A DNA stretch of 5,365 nt from assembly GCA_937873805.1 (NCBI GenBank), contig CALMWO010000416.1, forward strand, positions 1-5,365. Reading direction: 5' to 3'. The notes beneath the pieces were generated by a model that did not search any database, was not told the origin of the DNA, and saw nothing but the letters and a program-made list of their open reading frames with translations. Numbering within the stretch: the first letter of the stretch is position 1; every line of letters begins with the position of its first letter. Source of the DNA: an uncultured Hyphomonadaceae bacterium. GTDB lineage: Bacteria > Pseudomonadota > Alphaproteobacteria > Caulobacterales > Hyphomonadaceae. Shown piece by piece: positions 1-5,365 of this stretch. Both the position numbers and the translations under genes were made by a program.

Positions 1-564
1 CCAGATCCGCATAGCATATTCTGGGAAGAAGGACTGGACGTCCCCGACCCCTTCGATGCGGCGCAACTCGTCCGTTATCCGGGTACTGACGAGGTTGCCC
101 ACCTCAATCGCCGGCATATTGCCGCTCTTCGAGGTGACGGCGATGATCAGGAGAAAGCCGCTACTCGCCTGATTGACCTGAACGCCCTGCTGCCGGACCT
201 GCTCCGGTAGACGCGGATCGACGCGCCGAAGCCGATTCTGTACGTCCATCTGAGCGACGTCGATGTCCGTGCCGGCTTCAAAGGTCACCTTGATCGAAGC
301 GGCGCCGTTCGACTGGCTCGTCGAAGACATATAGAGAAAACCTTCGACGCCATTGAGCTCCTGCTCGATCACTTGCGTTACGCTCTGCTCGAGCGTCGCT
401 GCATCCGCGCCTGGATAGGTCGTCCGGATCGTAAGGGAGGGCGGCGCCACGGACGGATACTGTTCGACCGGCAGTCCGCGCAACGCGATGAGGCCAGCCA
501 GCAGAATGCCAAGCGCAATCACCCAGGCGAAGACAGGACGATCGATGAAAAATCGTGGACTCAT
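1..564 (-). CDS. RND multidrug efflux pump, inner-membrane permease (AcrB/MexB, HAE-1 type), N-terminal part only
   Basis: This is the first 188 codons of a proton-driven RND pump; family members are about 1,030-1,050 residues, so most of the gene lies beyond base 1. The protein opens with MSPRFFIDRPVFAWVIA, the classic AcrB-like start, followed by the first membrane helix (about residues 10-29). The first porter subdomain follows, with QYPSVAPP near 46-53, YPGADA near 70-75, VTQVIEQELNG near 82-92 and FEAGTD near 114-119. The visible part ends in GVGDVQSFFPEYAMRIW, matching AcrB around residues 171-187. The intramembrane Asp pair and Lys of the proton relay are outside the window. The ATG is preceded by AGGAGGT (569-575) with 4 bases between, and it starts 12 bases after the adaptor gene's stop, so the two are co-transcribed. 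The pump would join the adaptor and an outer-membrane channel; no channel gene is visible. Family assignment is firm; substrates cannot be read from this fragment. Confidence 0.97.
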   Translation of the reverse strand, partial: MSPRFFIDRPVFAWVIALGILLAGLIALRGLPVEQYPSVAPPSLTIRTTYPGADAATLEQSVTQVIEQELNGVEGFLYMSSTSQSNGAASIKVTFEAGTDIDVAQMDVQNRLRRVDPRLPEQVRQQGVQVNQASSGFLLIIAVTSKSGNMPAIEVGNLVSTRITDELRRIEGVGDVQSFFPEYAMRIW

Positions 565-576
565 TTCGACCTCCTG

Positions 577-1743
577 TCAGTTGCCGGCTGGCATGGGGTT
601 GCTGTCGGCGACACGAACGGGTTGGCCAGGCCGCACCCTTTGGAGGCCGTCAACAATCACTCTCTCGCCAGGCTTCAGTCCTTCTAGGATCGCCCACTGA
701 CCTGCTTCCGGCGTGCCTACCTTCACGGGCCGAATGACCGCGATATTCTCTGCCCCCACGACCATGACCGTCGCGCCTTCCGCAGTCATCTGCACAGCGC
801 GCTGCGGAATAAGAACCGCATCGGGACGATCACCAACCTGAATACGCGCGCGCACAAACTGCCCCGGCAGCAGGAACTGATCCGGATTGGGAAACGCCGC
901 GCGGAGAGCTGCCGTGCCGGTCTTCAGATCGATCGAAAGGTCGAGGAAATCGAGATGACCGACCTGAGGATAGGAAGCACCATCTTCGAGGACCAGTTTC
1001 ACCTCAACCCGACTGAGATCCGGCACAGCTAGCTTGCCGGACTCGATATCGCGGCGAACGGCAAGCATGCTCGAACTGGACTGAGAAAAATTGACGTAGA
1101 CGCGATCGATCTGTTCGATCGTCGTGAGCAAAGTGCCAGCCGTGCCGCTGACCAGCGCCCCCTCTGTCACAAGCGCTCGCCCTACCCTGCCCGCAATGGG
1201 GGCTGTCACTGTTGCATAGCCGAGACTCAGCCGCGCCGAAGCCAGCTGCGCTTCCGCCTGTGCGACTTCGGCGTCGGCCGTGCGCACTTTTGCAAGCGCC
1301 GTATCATAATCCTGCTGGCTGATCGCTTGCTCCGCGATCAGCGTTTCATAGCGACGGATATCCTGACGCGCGTTGGCCGCCGTTGCTTGCGCGCCAGCAA
1401 GACGAGCCCGCGCCGCGTTGTCGTTGGCGCGCAATTCGCTTGGATCGATCTCAAACAGTGATTTACCAGCAGGGACATCGCTGCCCTCATCATACATCCG
1501 CGCAAGAACAACACCACCGACACGAGCGCGTACTTCTGATGTGCGAAAAGCCTGCACGCGCCCAGGAAACTCGACAATATTGGGAACGGGCTGAACGCTG
1601 ACAGTTACCGCAATGACTTCGGGCGGCAGCGGCGCAGCGGCTTGCTCAGCTGAACATGCAGCCAGCAACAGCGCGCCCGACAGAGTGAGATTTCGTTTGG
1701 CAAACCGGATCGGCTTCAGAAAGCGATTCATGTCACAGATCAT
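577..1743 (-). CDS. RND efflux periplasmic adaptor (membrane fusion protein, AcrA/MexA family), lipoprotein
   Basis: Complete 388-residue adaptor, a normal length for AcrA/MexA proteins. It bridges the RND pump and an outer-membrane channel in the periplasm. Residues 14-29 form a signal peptide ending in lipobox LAAC, with the lipidated Cys at 30 followed by Ser. The first lipoyl half lies around 63-100 (EVRARVGGVV, then EGSDVPAGK), an alpha-helical hairpin rich in Ala, Gln and Arg spans about 101-175, and the second lipoyl half begins at APIAGRVG (181-188). The beta-barrel covers roughly 212-300 and the membrane-proximal domain about 305-380, including IPQRAVQ (312-318) and LKPGERVIVDGLQRVRPG (356-373). 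ATG at 1743 is preferred because GGGAG lies 9 bases upstream; an in-frame ATG at 1731 would remove four residues, keep the lipobox, but has no clear ribosome site. The RND gene follows after 12 bases. No regulator gene adjoins it, and upstream DNA is IS debris. Confidence 0.96.
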   Translation of the reverse strand: MICDMNRFLKPIRFAKRNLTLSGALLLAACSAEQAAAPLPPEVIAVTVSVQPVPNIVEFPGRVQAFRTSEVRARVGGVVLARMYDEGSDVPAGKSLFEIDPSELRANDNAARARLAGAQATAANARQDIRRYETLIAEQAISQQDYDTALAKVRTADAEVAQAEAQLASARLSLGYATVTAPIAGRVGRALVTEGALVSGTAGTLLTTIEQIDRVYVNFSQSSSSMLAVRRDIESGKLAVPDLSRVEVKLVLEDGASYPQVGHLDFLDLSIDLKTGTAALRAAFPNPDQFLLPGQFVRARIQVGDRPDAVLIPQRAVQMTAEGATVMVVGAENIAVIRPVKVGTPEAGQWAILEGLKPGERVIVDGLQRVRPGQPVRVADSNPMPAGN

Positions 1744-1752
1744 GAAAAATGG

Positions 1753-1757
1753 CTCCC
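1753..1757 (-). promoter_or_regulatory. Ribosome binding site of the adaptor gene
   Basis: GGGAG on the minus strand, 9 bases before the ATG at 1743. It favours that start over the in-frame ATG at 1731, which has no purine-rich site at a suitable distance. Confidence 0.5.
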
Positions 1758-1769
1758 ATGGGCTGATCT

Positions 1770-1874
1770 AAGCAGTGTCAGTCTTGAGACGCTATGCTTG
1801 CAGAAGCGTTTGGTCCACCAACGATGCGCTCTCGCCATCGCAGCAACTTCATCGGCGCCGACTCGCTCGATGCG
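1770..1874 (-). pseudogene. Possible scrap of a serine-recombinase C-terminal region
   Basis: Within a 61-codon minus-strand frame (1925-1740) the segment starting at RIERVGADEVAAMARAHRWW, and a little further on SVSRLTLL, recalls the stretch after the zinc-ribbon region of large serine recombinases. In those proteins, as I remember them, an ARAHRW-like helix precedes a helix-turn-helix ending in a YVSRLLRLTLLAP-like sequence. The intervening residues are missing, as though collapsed by deletion. The frame has no ribosome site and ends inside the adaptor start region, so it is not a working gene. The match is short, judged from memory, and could be chance. Confidence 0.22.
1781..1821. promoter_or_regulatory. 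Possible operator palindromes upstream of the efflux operon
   Basis: Two short inverted repeats lie 38-78 bases upstream of the adaptor start: GTCTTGAGAC (1781-1790, arms of 4 around 2 bases) and TTGGTCCACCAA (1810-1821, arms of 5 around 2 bases). RND operons are often controlled by TetR- or MarR-type repressors binding such sites close to the promoter, but repeats this short occur by chance. I could not find a convincing -35/-10 pair on the minus strand here, so this is a pointer and not an established site. Confidence 0.2.
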
Positions 1875-1921
1875 CGAATGATCAGTCGACGGAGAATTGA
1901 CAGATTGAGTCAGATGTCCTG

Positions 1922-2374
1922 TCATTCGTGTTCGTCGCCGACCGCATGCCAGACGTTGGCCGTGTGCCTGCTGATCACGTGCTGCTGGATACTAAAAATG
2001 TTGTAGATCGCGGCGCTGATCGAGAGAAGGCGCCGGGCTGATCCTTGCGACTTGAACTTGCGCTGCTTTCGTTTGCCTCATCGGATCTGCAGATGCGAGG
2101 TCTCGGCGCAGTCGTTGGCGCGCGGGTCATCAGAACGATGACGCCCACGAAAGATTCAGCCCTCCAGCGTTGCGTCGTACGAGGCGAGGCAATCCGTGAC
2201 GATGCCCTCCTGTCGGATGCTTTGGTTCTTCAGCAGCGTTCTCAGACGCTTGACCGTCCACGCCTTGCTGCGGCGCTTCTGCATCAGCATGCTCAGTACC
2301 CCACCCTCGTCATCGACCCGCCGGCGGCATCGCCCCGCATCGCGGACACGCCACCCCTCATTTGTTGGACACAA
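1922..2374 (-). pseudogene. Decayed IS6-family transposase, 5'-truncated, two in-frame stops
   Basis: A single minus-strand frame of 150 codons, interrupted by TGA at codon 73 (2158-2156) and codon 99 (2080-2078), follows an IS6-family DDE transposase almost without gaps. In order it shows PTNEGWRV (codons 3-10; family PTNDSWRVDE-like), RVDDEGGVL (19-27; family RAVDDEGEVL-like), MQKRR (31-35), IVTDCLASYDA (58-68; family VTDKLRSYGA-like, catalytic Asp 61), ANDCAETSH (86-94; family NNRAENSH-like, catalytic Glu 91), and after the second stop FKSQGSARRLLS then AAIYNIFSIQQHVISR. The first catalytic Asp seems lost (WRVRD) and about six residues look deleted there. The N-terminal helix-turn-helix, roughly the first 65-75 residues, is absent. 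The second TGA falls where the family has Arg, so one CGA-to-TGA change would explain it. The C-terminus ends near the family's usual length. Terminal repeats were not found. It cannot produce active transposase. Confidence 0.82.
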
Positions 2375-2377
2375 ATG
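2359..2377. repeat. Inverted repeat, 7-base arms
   Basis: CATTTGT (2359-2365) and ACAAATG (2371-2377) are perfect inverted copies around the 5-base spacer TGGAC. It sits exactly where recognisable transposase sequence begins, so it may mark the breakpoint that removed the transposase N-terminus or be a leftover binding site. It is AT-rich without a T-run beyond it, so it does not look like a terminator. Confidence 0.4.
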
Positions 2378-2402
2378 GCAGAGACTGATTGGGGTAGCAC
2401 GT

Positions 2403-2447
2403 CAGCACCTGCGCTGGGTGCTGTCAGGTGAAAGCCACATTTGGCTT
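2403..2447. repeat. Two adjacent small inverted repeats
   Basis: CAGCACC (2403-2409) pairs with GGTGCTG (2417-2423) around a 7-base loop; AAGCC (2432-2436) pairs with GGCTT (2443-2447) around a 6-base loop. On the minus strand, downstream of the esterase, neither is followed by a strong run of T. They could be secondary hairpins behind the terminator at 2455-2477 or simply chance structures in IS-derived DNA. Confidence 0.35.
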
Positions 2448-2454
2448 AGCTATG

Positions 2455-2477
2455 AAAATCACGCGACACGCACGTGA
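2455..2477 (-). terminator. Probable Rho-independent terminator of the TRAP/esterase operon
   Basis: On the minus strand TCACGTG (2477-2471), loop CGTGT, and CGCGTGA (2465-2459) form a 7-pair stem with one G-U pair, immediately followed by TTTT (2458-2455). It starts 41 bases beyond the esterase stop codon and no coding sequence intervenes. The T-run is short, so efficiency may be modest. Confidence 0.5.
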
Positions 2478-2518
2478 GAGAGTACCTTCTTTTCAAAATG
2501 ACCATCCTCCCTTGTGCC

Positions 2519-3913
2519 TCACCGTATTGGATGATCGTTGAATTGAGGCGCTGACCGGACAATACTCGATCTGAAGATGCCGTGGGCCCTGCCCCAATCC
2601 ATTACCATCCCGGGCCAGGCCGCGCGCAGATCCCTTTCGAGATCGCGCAGGCCGAAGCCGTGGCCCCCGGTTTCGAAGATGTGGAGCGCGGCGGGGACGC
2701 CTGCCGCTTTCAACGCAGTGAACAGAAGCAGCGCGTTCTCGACGGGAACGCTAGCGTCGTCTGCTGCGTGCAGAAGGAAGGTGGGAGGCGCATCTGCGGG
2801 CGGGGCTGTTTCGAGGGAGTATTTCGCGACTTGCGTGTCTGACGGTGTTTCGCCGAGCAGGTTGCGGCGGGAGCCGGGATGGGCGGCCCCACGCTTCATG
2901 GTAACGACGGGATACATCAGCACGGCGGCGTCGGGTTTTGCGGAGAGCTGGTCGATGGCATCGCGCGGTTCATAGACGGAGGCTTCAAAGCGCGTGGCGA
3001 GAGAGCCAGCGACATGGCCACCCGCGGAAAAGCCCATGACCATCACGCGCTGCGGATCGATGCCGTCTGCCTGCTCACGCGAGCGGATGAGGCGCACGGC
3101 GCGTTGTGCATCCTGCAGCGGCGTGTCGGGGCCGGCAGCCCAGCCCTGATGCGGCAGGCGGTGGCGGAGGACGTAGACGGTGGCGCCCTGGCGGCTGAAC
3201 CAGCGGGCGCCTTCATAGCCTTCCTTGTCGATGACGACCCATGAATAGCCGCCGCCGGGGATGATGAGGATGGCCGAGCCGTCGGACTTCTGCGGGCGGA
3301 AGACAGAGAGCGTCGGGCGCGTGACGTTGTGGGCGGCGCGATCCGTGAGGTTGTAGGGGTTCTCGCGGTCGACGATCTTTTCTTCGAGCGTGACGCCATC
3401 GCCGCCGGGCGCACCCGCGGGCCAGAGGTCGATCACGGCGTCGGGTTCACGGGTGGGATCGACCAGCAGCGGTGATGGCTGGGGCTTCAGCGGATAGGAG
3501 ATGATGAGGTCGAGCGGTGTGTCGCCTAGCTGTCTGATGCCGACAATGGCGCGGTCATACAGGTAGGCCGCCATGCCGGGCTTGAGGAGGCGGCGTTCGC
3601 CATCGGAGACGACTTCGCCCTCGCCTGCCAGCACGTAGTAGACTTCGTCATGGTCGATCGGATGTTCGCCGATGGCGCTGCCGGGATGGAGCACACGGCG
3701 GCGGAATTCCATGGTGCGGCCGGGGGCAGCGTCGCTGATGCGGTAGGCGGTGCTCATACCGATGGCGCCGTGGGGTGGCGGCTGGTCGATCGCGACGTCG
3801 GCCTGATCGACGACCACCATGCGGCGGGCGGGCGGATCGGTGGCGGCGACGGGCGCCAGCGGACTGGCGCAGGCGGCCAGCAGCAGGGCGGCGATGACGC
3901 CGGCGCGGATCAT
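2519..3913 (-). CDS. Lipoprotein cupin-alpha/beta-hydrolase fusion, probable carbohydrate (acetyl) esterase
   Basis: A 464-residue lipoprotein: signal helix 4-14, lipobox LAAC with Cys 15. Residues about 32-140 are a cupin (VYYVLAGEGEV, 91-101). Residues about 175-447 are an alpha/beta hydrolase of the type found in plant-polysaccharide loci, often labelled acetyl-xylan esterase or BD-FAE-like. It shows oxyanion loop PGGGY (219-223), PLQDAQRAVRLIRS (265-278), nucleophile Ser 296 in GFSAGGH, GSRRNLLGE (347-355), Asp 386 in HAADDASVP and His 418 in GGHGFG, so the triad is complete. Expected activity is removal of acyl groups from sugars on the periplasmic side; the exact substrate is unknown. 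The ATG overlaps the dctM stop as ATGA, giving translational coupling. A longer upstream frame running through dctM is only a shadow. Oddities: the cupin has lost several canonical metal-site residues, and the last 17 codons (2519-2572) contain AT-ending codons unlike the rest. Confidence 0.9.
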   Translation of the reverse strand: MIRAGVIAALLLAACASPLAPVAATDPPARRMVVVDQADVAIDQPPPHGAIGMSTAYRISDAAPGRTMEFRRRVLHPGSAIGEHPIDHDEVYYVLAGEGEVVSDGERRLLKPGMAAYLYDRAIVGIRQLGDTPLDLIISYPLKPQPSPLLVDPTREPDAVIDLWPAGAPGGDGVTLEEKIVDRENPYNLTDRAAHNVTRPTLSVFRPQKSDGSAILIIPGGGYSWVVIDKEGYEGARWFSRQGATVYVLRHRLPHQGWAAGPDTPLQDAQRAVRLIRSREQADGIDPQRVMVMGFSAGGHVAGSLATRFEASVYEPRDAIDQLSAKPDAAVLMYPVVTMKRGAAHPGSRRNLLGETPSDTQVAKYSLETAPPADAPPTFLLHAADDASVPVENALLLFTALKAAGVPAALHIFETGGHGFGLRDLERDLRAAWPGMVMDWGRAHGIFRSSIVRSAPQFNDHPIR

Positions 3914-5202
3914 CCCGCCGCGCCCTTCATCCATTGTGGCAGCGCAAGCGACAGCGCAGGAAAATAGGTGATGAGGATAAGCGCTACGATCAACGCGCCG
4001 TAGAACGGCCAGATGCTGCGCAAGGCGTCTTCCATTCGCGTCTTGCCAATAGCGGAGGCTACAAACAGCACGGAGCCGACCGGCGGCGTCACCAGACCTA
4101 TGCCGAGGTTCAGCATCATGATGATGCCGAAGTGCACCGGATCCACGCCGATCTTCTGGACCACCGGGAGAAGGATGGGCGTCATGATGATGATCAGCGG
4201 CGACATGTCCATGAAGGTGCCCAGCAGCAGCAGGATCACGTTGATGATCAGGAGGACCAGAATCGGGTTGTCGGTGATGGAGGTGATGAGTCCGGCGAGC
4301 TGGGTCGGCGCCTCGAGGATGGCCAGGGCATAGCCGAAGGCGGTGGCCGCGCCGATGATCATCAGCACCATGGATGTGATGCGGACGGATTGCGCCGCCG
4401 CTTCGCGGAACCTTGTCCAGCCAAGCGAGCGATACGCCAGCGTACCGACGATGATGGTGTAGATTACGGCGATAGCGGAGGATTCTGTCGCCGTGAACAT
4501 GCCGGACAGGATGCCGCCCATAATGATCACGGCAGCGAACAGTCCGGGAATCGCCAGCAGCATTGCACGCAGGAAAGGCGCCCAGCCAGGGAAGACACCA
4601 CGCGGATAACCGCGTTTCACGGCGACGAGCCATGTGGCGACGGCCAGCAGGAAGGCTGTGACGATGCCGGGAACGACGCCCGCCAGGAAGAGATCGCCGA
4701 TGGGCACGCCGATGCCACTGGCGGCGGAATAAATGATCATGTTGTGCGAGGGCGGGATCAGCAAGCCAACGATGGCCGCGGTCGCAGTGACGTTGACCGC
4801 GTAGTCCGCGCCGTAGCCCTTCTCCTTCATGGGCGGCATCAGCGTGGCGCCGATGGCGGAGGCGCTGGCTATGGCCGAACCGGAAACCGATCCAAAGAGC
4901 GTGGAGGCGCCGACGGTTACGAGACCGAGACCACCACGCGAGCGGCCGAATGCGGCCTCGGCGATCTGCACCAGCCGGCCCGCAATGCCAGCGCGGTACA
5001 TGAGGTCGCCCGCGAAGACGAAGAACGGTATGGCCATAAGCGAGAAGGTGCTGACGCCGGCAGCCATGCGCTGGAATACAACGACAAGCGGAATATCGAG
5101 CGCGAGGAAACAGGCGATGGATGCGCCGAGAAGCGCGAAGGCCACCGGCACGCCGATGGCGAGCAGCACGGCCAGGGTGATCATCAGGATGGCGAGTTCC
5201 AT
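3910..5202 (-). CDS. dctM: TRAP transporter large permease subunit, DctM family
   Basis: Complete 430-residue, highly hydrophobic protein of usual DctM length (about 425-430), with roughly a dozen membrane segments. It is the ion-coupled transport subunit of a tripartite ATP-independent periplasmic transporter, which imports organic or sugar acids delivered by a periplasmic binding protein (not in the window). Diagnostic stretches are AIPFFVFAGDLMYRAG (57-72), GSVSGSAIASASAIGATLMP (104-123), GLLIPPSHNMIIYS (146-159), GMFTATESSAIAV (234-246), GTFMDMSPLIII (328-339) and GLVTPPVGSVLFVASAIGK (369-387). ATG at 5202 is chosen: it overlaps the dctQ stop as TGATG and has AAGGAG (5211-5216) 8 bases upstream. 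A TTG one codon earlier (5205) is possible but less likely. The 3' end overlaps the esterase start by 4 bases (ATGA). Substrate cannot be told from the permease; the esterase neighbour hints at a sugar acid or other carboxylate. Confidence 0.97.
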   Translation of the reverse strand: MELAILMITLAVLLAIGVPVAFALLGASIACFLALDIPLVVVFQRMAAGVSTFSLMAIPFFVFAGDLMYRAGIAGRLVQIAEAAFGRSRGGLGLVTVGASTLFGSVSGSAIASASAIGATLMPPMKEKGYGADYAVNVTATAAIVGLLIPPSHNMIIYSAASGIGVPIGDLFLAGVVPGIVTAFLLAVATWLVAVKRGYPRGVFPGWAPFLRAMLLAIPGLFAAVIIMGGILSGMFTATESSAIAVIYTIIVGTLAYRSLGWTRFREAAAQSVRITSMVLMIIGAATAFGYALAILEAPTQLAGLITSITDNPILVLLIINVILLLLGTFMDMSPLIIIMTPILLPVVQKIGVDPVHFGIIMMLNLGIGLVTPPVGSVLFVASAIGKTRMEDALRSIWPFYGALIVALILITYFPALSLALPQWMKGAAG

Positions 5203-5365
5203 CAATCGATCTCCTTCGCCGCTGGAGCTTCGGGCGGAGGGGCAAACAGGCGCTCAAGCGCAAACAGGAAGATGAGACCGCCGGAGATCGGCAGCCCGAG
5301 ATAGGCAAGCCCGCGCGGCAGACCGAGCGAGGGGATGGTGTGGCTCCAGGTACGCAGGACGAGAT
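5202..5365 (-). CDS. dctQ: TRAP transporter small permease subunit, DctQ family, C-terminal part only
   Basis: The last 54 codons of a gene entering from the right edge. The visible sequence includes SLGLPRGLAYLGLPISGG followed by LIFLFALERLF and a short Pro/Ala/Glu-rich tail ending KEID. This is the typical DctQ ending: a loop with LGLPxG-Y, then the fourth membrane helix. DctQ is the small four-helix subunit that pairs with DctM. The gene's stop shares one base with the dctM ATG (TGATG), and the dctM ribosome site lies inside its last codons. It does not appear broken; it is cut by the window edge. The binding-protein gene (dctP) would be expected further upstream. Confidence 0.9.
   Translation of the reverse strand, partial: LVLRTWSHTIPSLGLPRGLAYLGLPISGGLIFLFALERLFAPPPEAPAAKEID
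5211..5216 (-). promoter_or_regulatory. Ribosome binding site of dctM
   Basis: AAGGAG on the minus strand, 8 bases before the ATG at 5202 and 5 before the TTG at 5205. The spacing and the TGATG overlap with dctQ favour the ATG. Confidence 0.7.

Noticed and set aside
373..687. Plus-strand open frame of 104 codons opposite the pump/adaptor junction
   Set aside because: It overlaps two strongly supported minus-strand genes and resembles no protein family I know.
1897..1925. TTGACA with a TGTCAT 17 bases later on the plus strand, resembling a promoter
   Set aside because: The -10 match is weak and no plausible plus-strand gene follows.
2078..2158. Readthrough or recoding of the two TGA codons in the transposase frame
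   Set aside because: The missing N-terminus and lost first catalytic Asp indicate decay, so recoding is an unnecessary explanation.
2045..2431. A 128-codon plus-strand open frame in the seam
   Set aside because: It lies antisense to the IS6 transposase fossil, which explains the region better, and its translation shows no domain.
1744..2518. CRISPR array, tRNA or attachment site in the gene-poor seam
   Set aside because: No regularly spaced repeats, no tRNA-like fold and no long direct repeats were seen on either strand.
3934..5304. A 456-codon plus-strand open frame opposite dctM
   Set aside because: It is dominated by Asp, His, Arg, Gly and Gln, the usual look of an antisense frame under a GC-rich membrane-protein gene, and has no recognisable motif.
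2519..5308. A 929-codon minus-strand open frame running through dctM into the esterase
   Set aside because: The part above 3913 is an out-of-frame shadow of dctM, rich in Arg, His and Gly with no domain logic. The esterase has its own start with lipobox and an ATGA overlap, so only the last 464 codons are real.

Overview
The window looks like GC-rich proteobacterial DNA, most likely alphaproteobacterial. This is inferred from codon use, gene style and the mix of an HAE-1 type RND pump with a TRAP transporter; no marker gene fixes the taxon. All supported genes read on the minus strand. They form two functional blocks separated by a gene-poor seam of about 775 bases (1744-2518).

Right block (5365 to 2519, transcribed right to left): the C-terminal end of a TRAP small permease (dctQ), the complete TRAP large permease (dctM), and a complete lipoprotein in which an N-terminal cupin is fused to a polysaccharide-type alpha/beta-hydrolase esterase. 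The junctions are TGATG (dctQ/dctM) and ATGA (dctM/esterase), so the three genes are almost certainly one translationally coupled operon. The simplest model is periplasmic removal of an ester group, probably acetyl, from a sugar or sugar-acid, followed by TRAP uptake of the anionic product. A plausible Rho-independent terminator lies about 40 bases after the esterase stop codon.

Seam (2518 to 1744): a decayed IS6-family transposase on the minus strand with its N-terminus missing and two in-frame TGA codons, a doubtful scrap resembling the C-terminal region of a serine recombinase, and several small inverted repeats. The last 17 codons of the esterase also look compositionally different from the rest of that gene, so the seam may begin inside it.

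Left block (1743 to 1): a lipoprotein membrane-fusion (periplasmic adaptor) protein followed 12 bases later by the first 188 codons of an AcrB/MexB-type RND pump that runs off the window. This is a standard multidrug-efflux operon. No repressor gene lies beside it; the upstream position where one often sits is filled by the IS debris.

I see no clearly unprecedented system. The most interesting unit is the cupin-esterase lipoprotein coupled to a TRAP transporter, whose cupin has lost several canonical metal-site residues.
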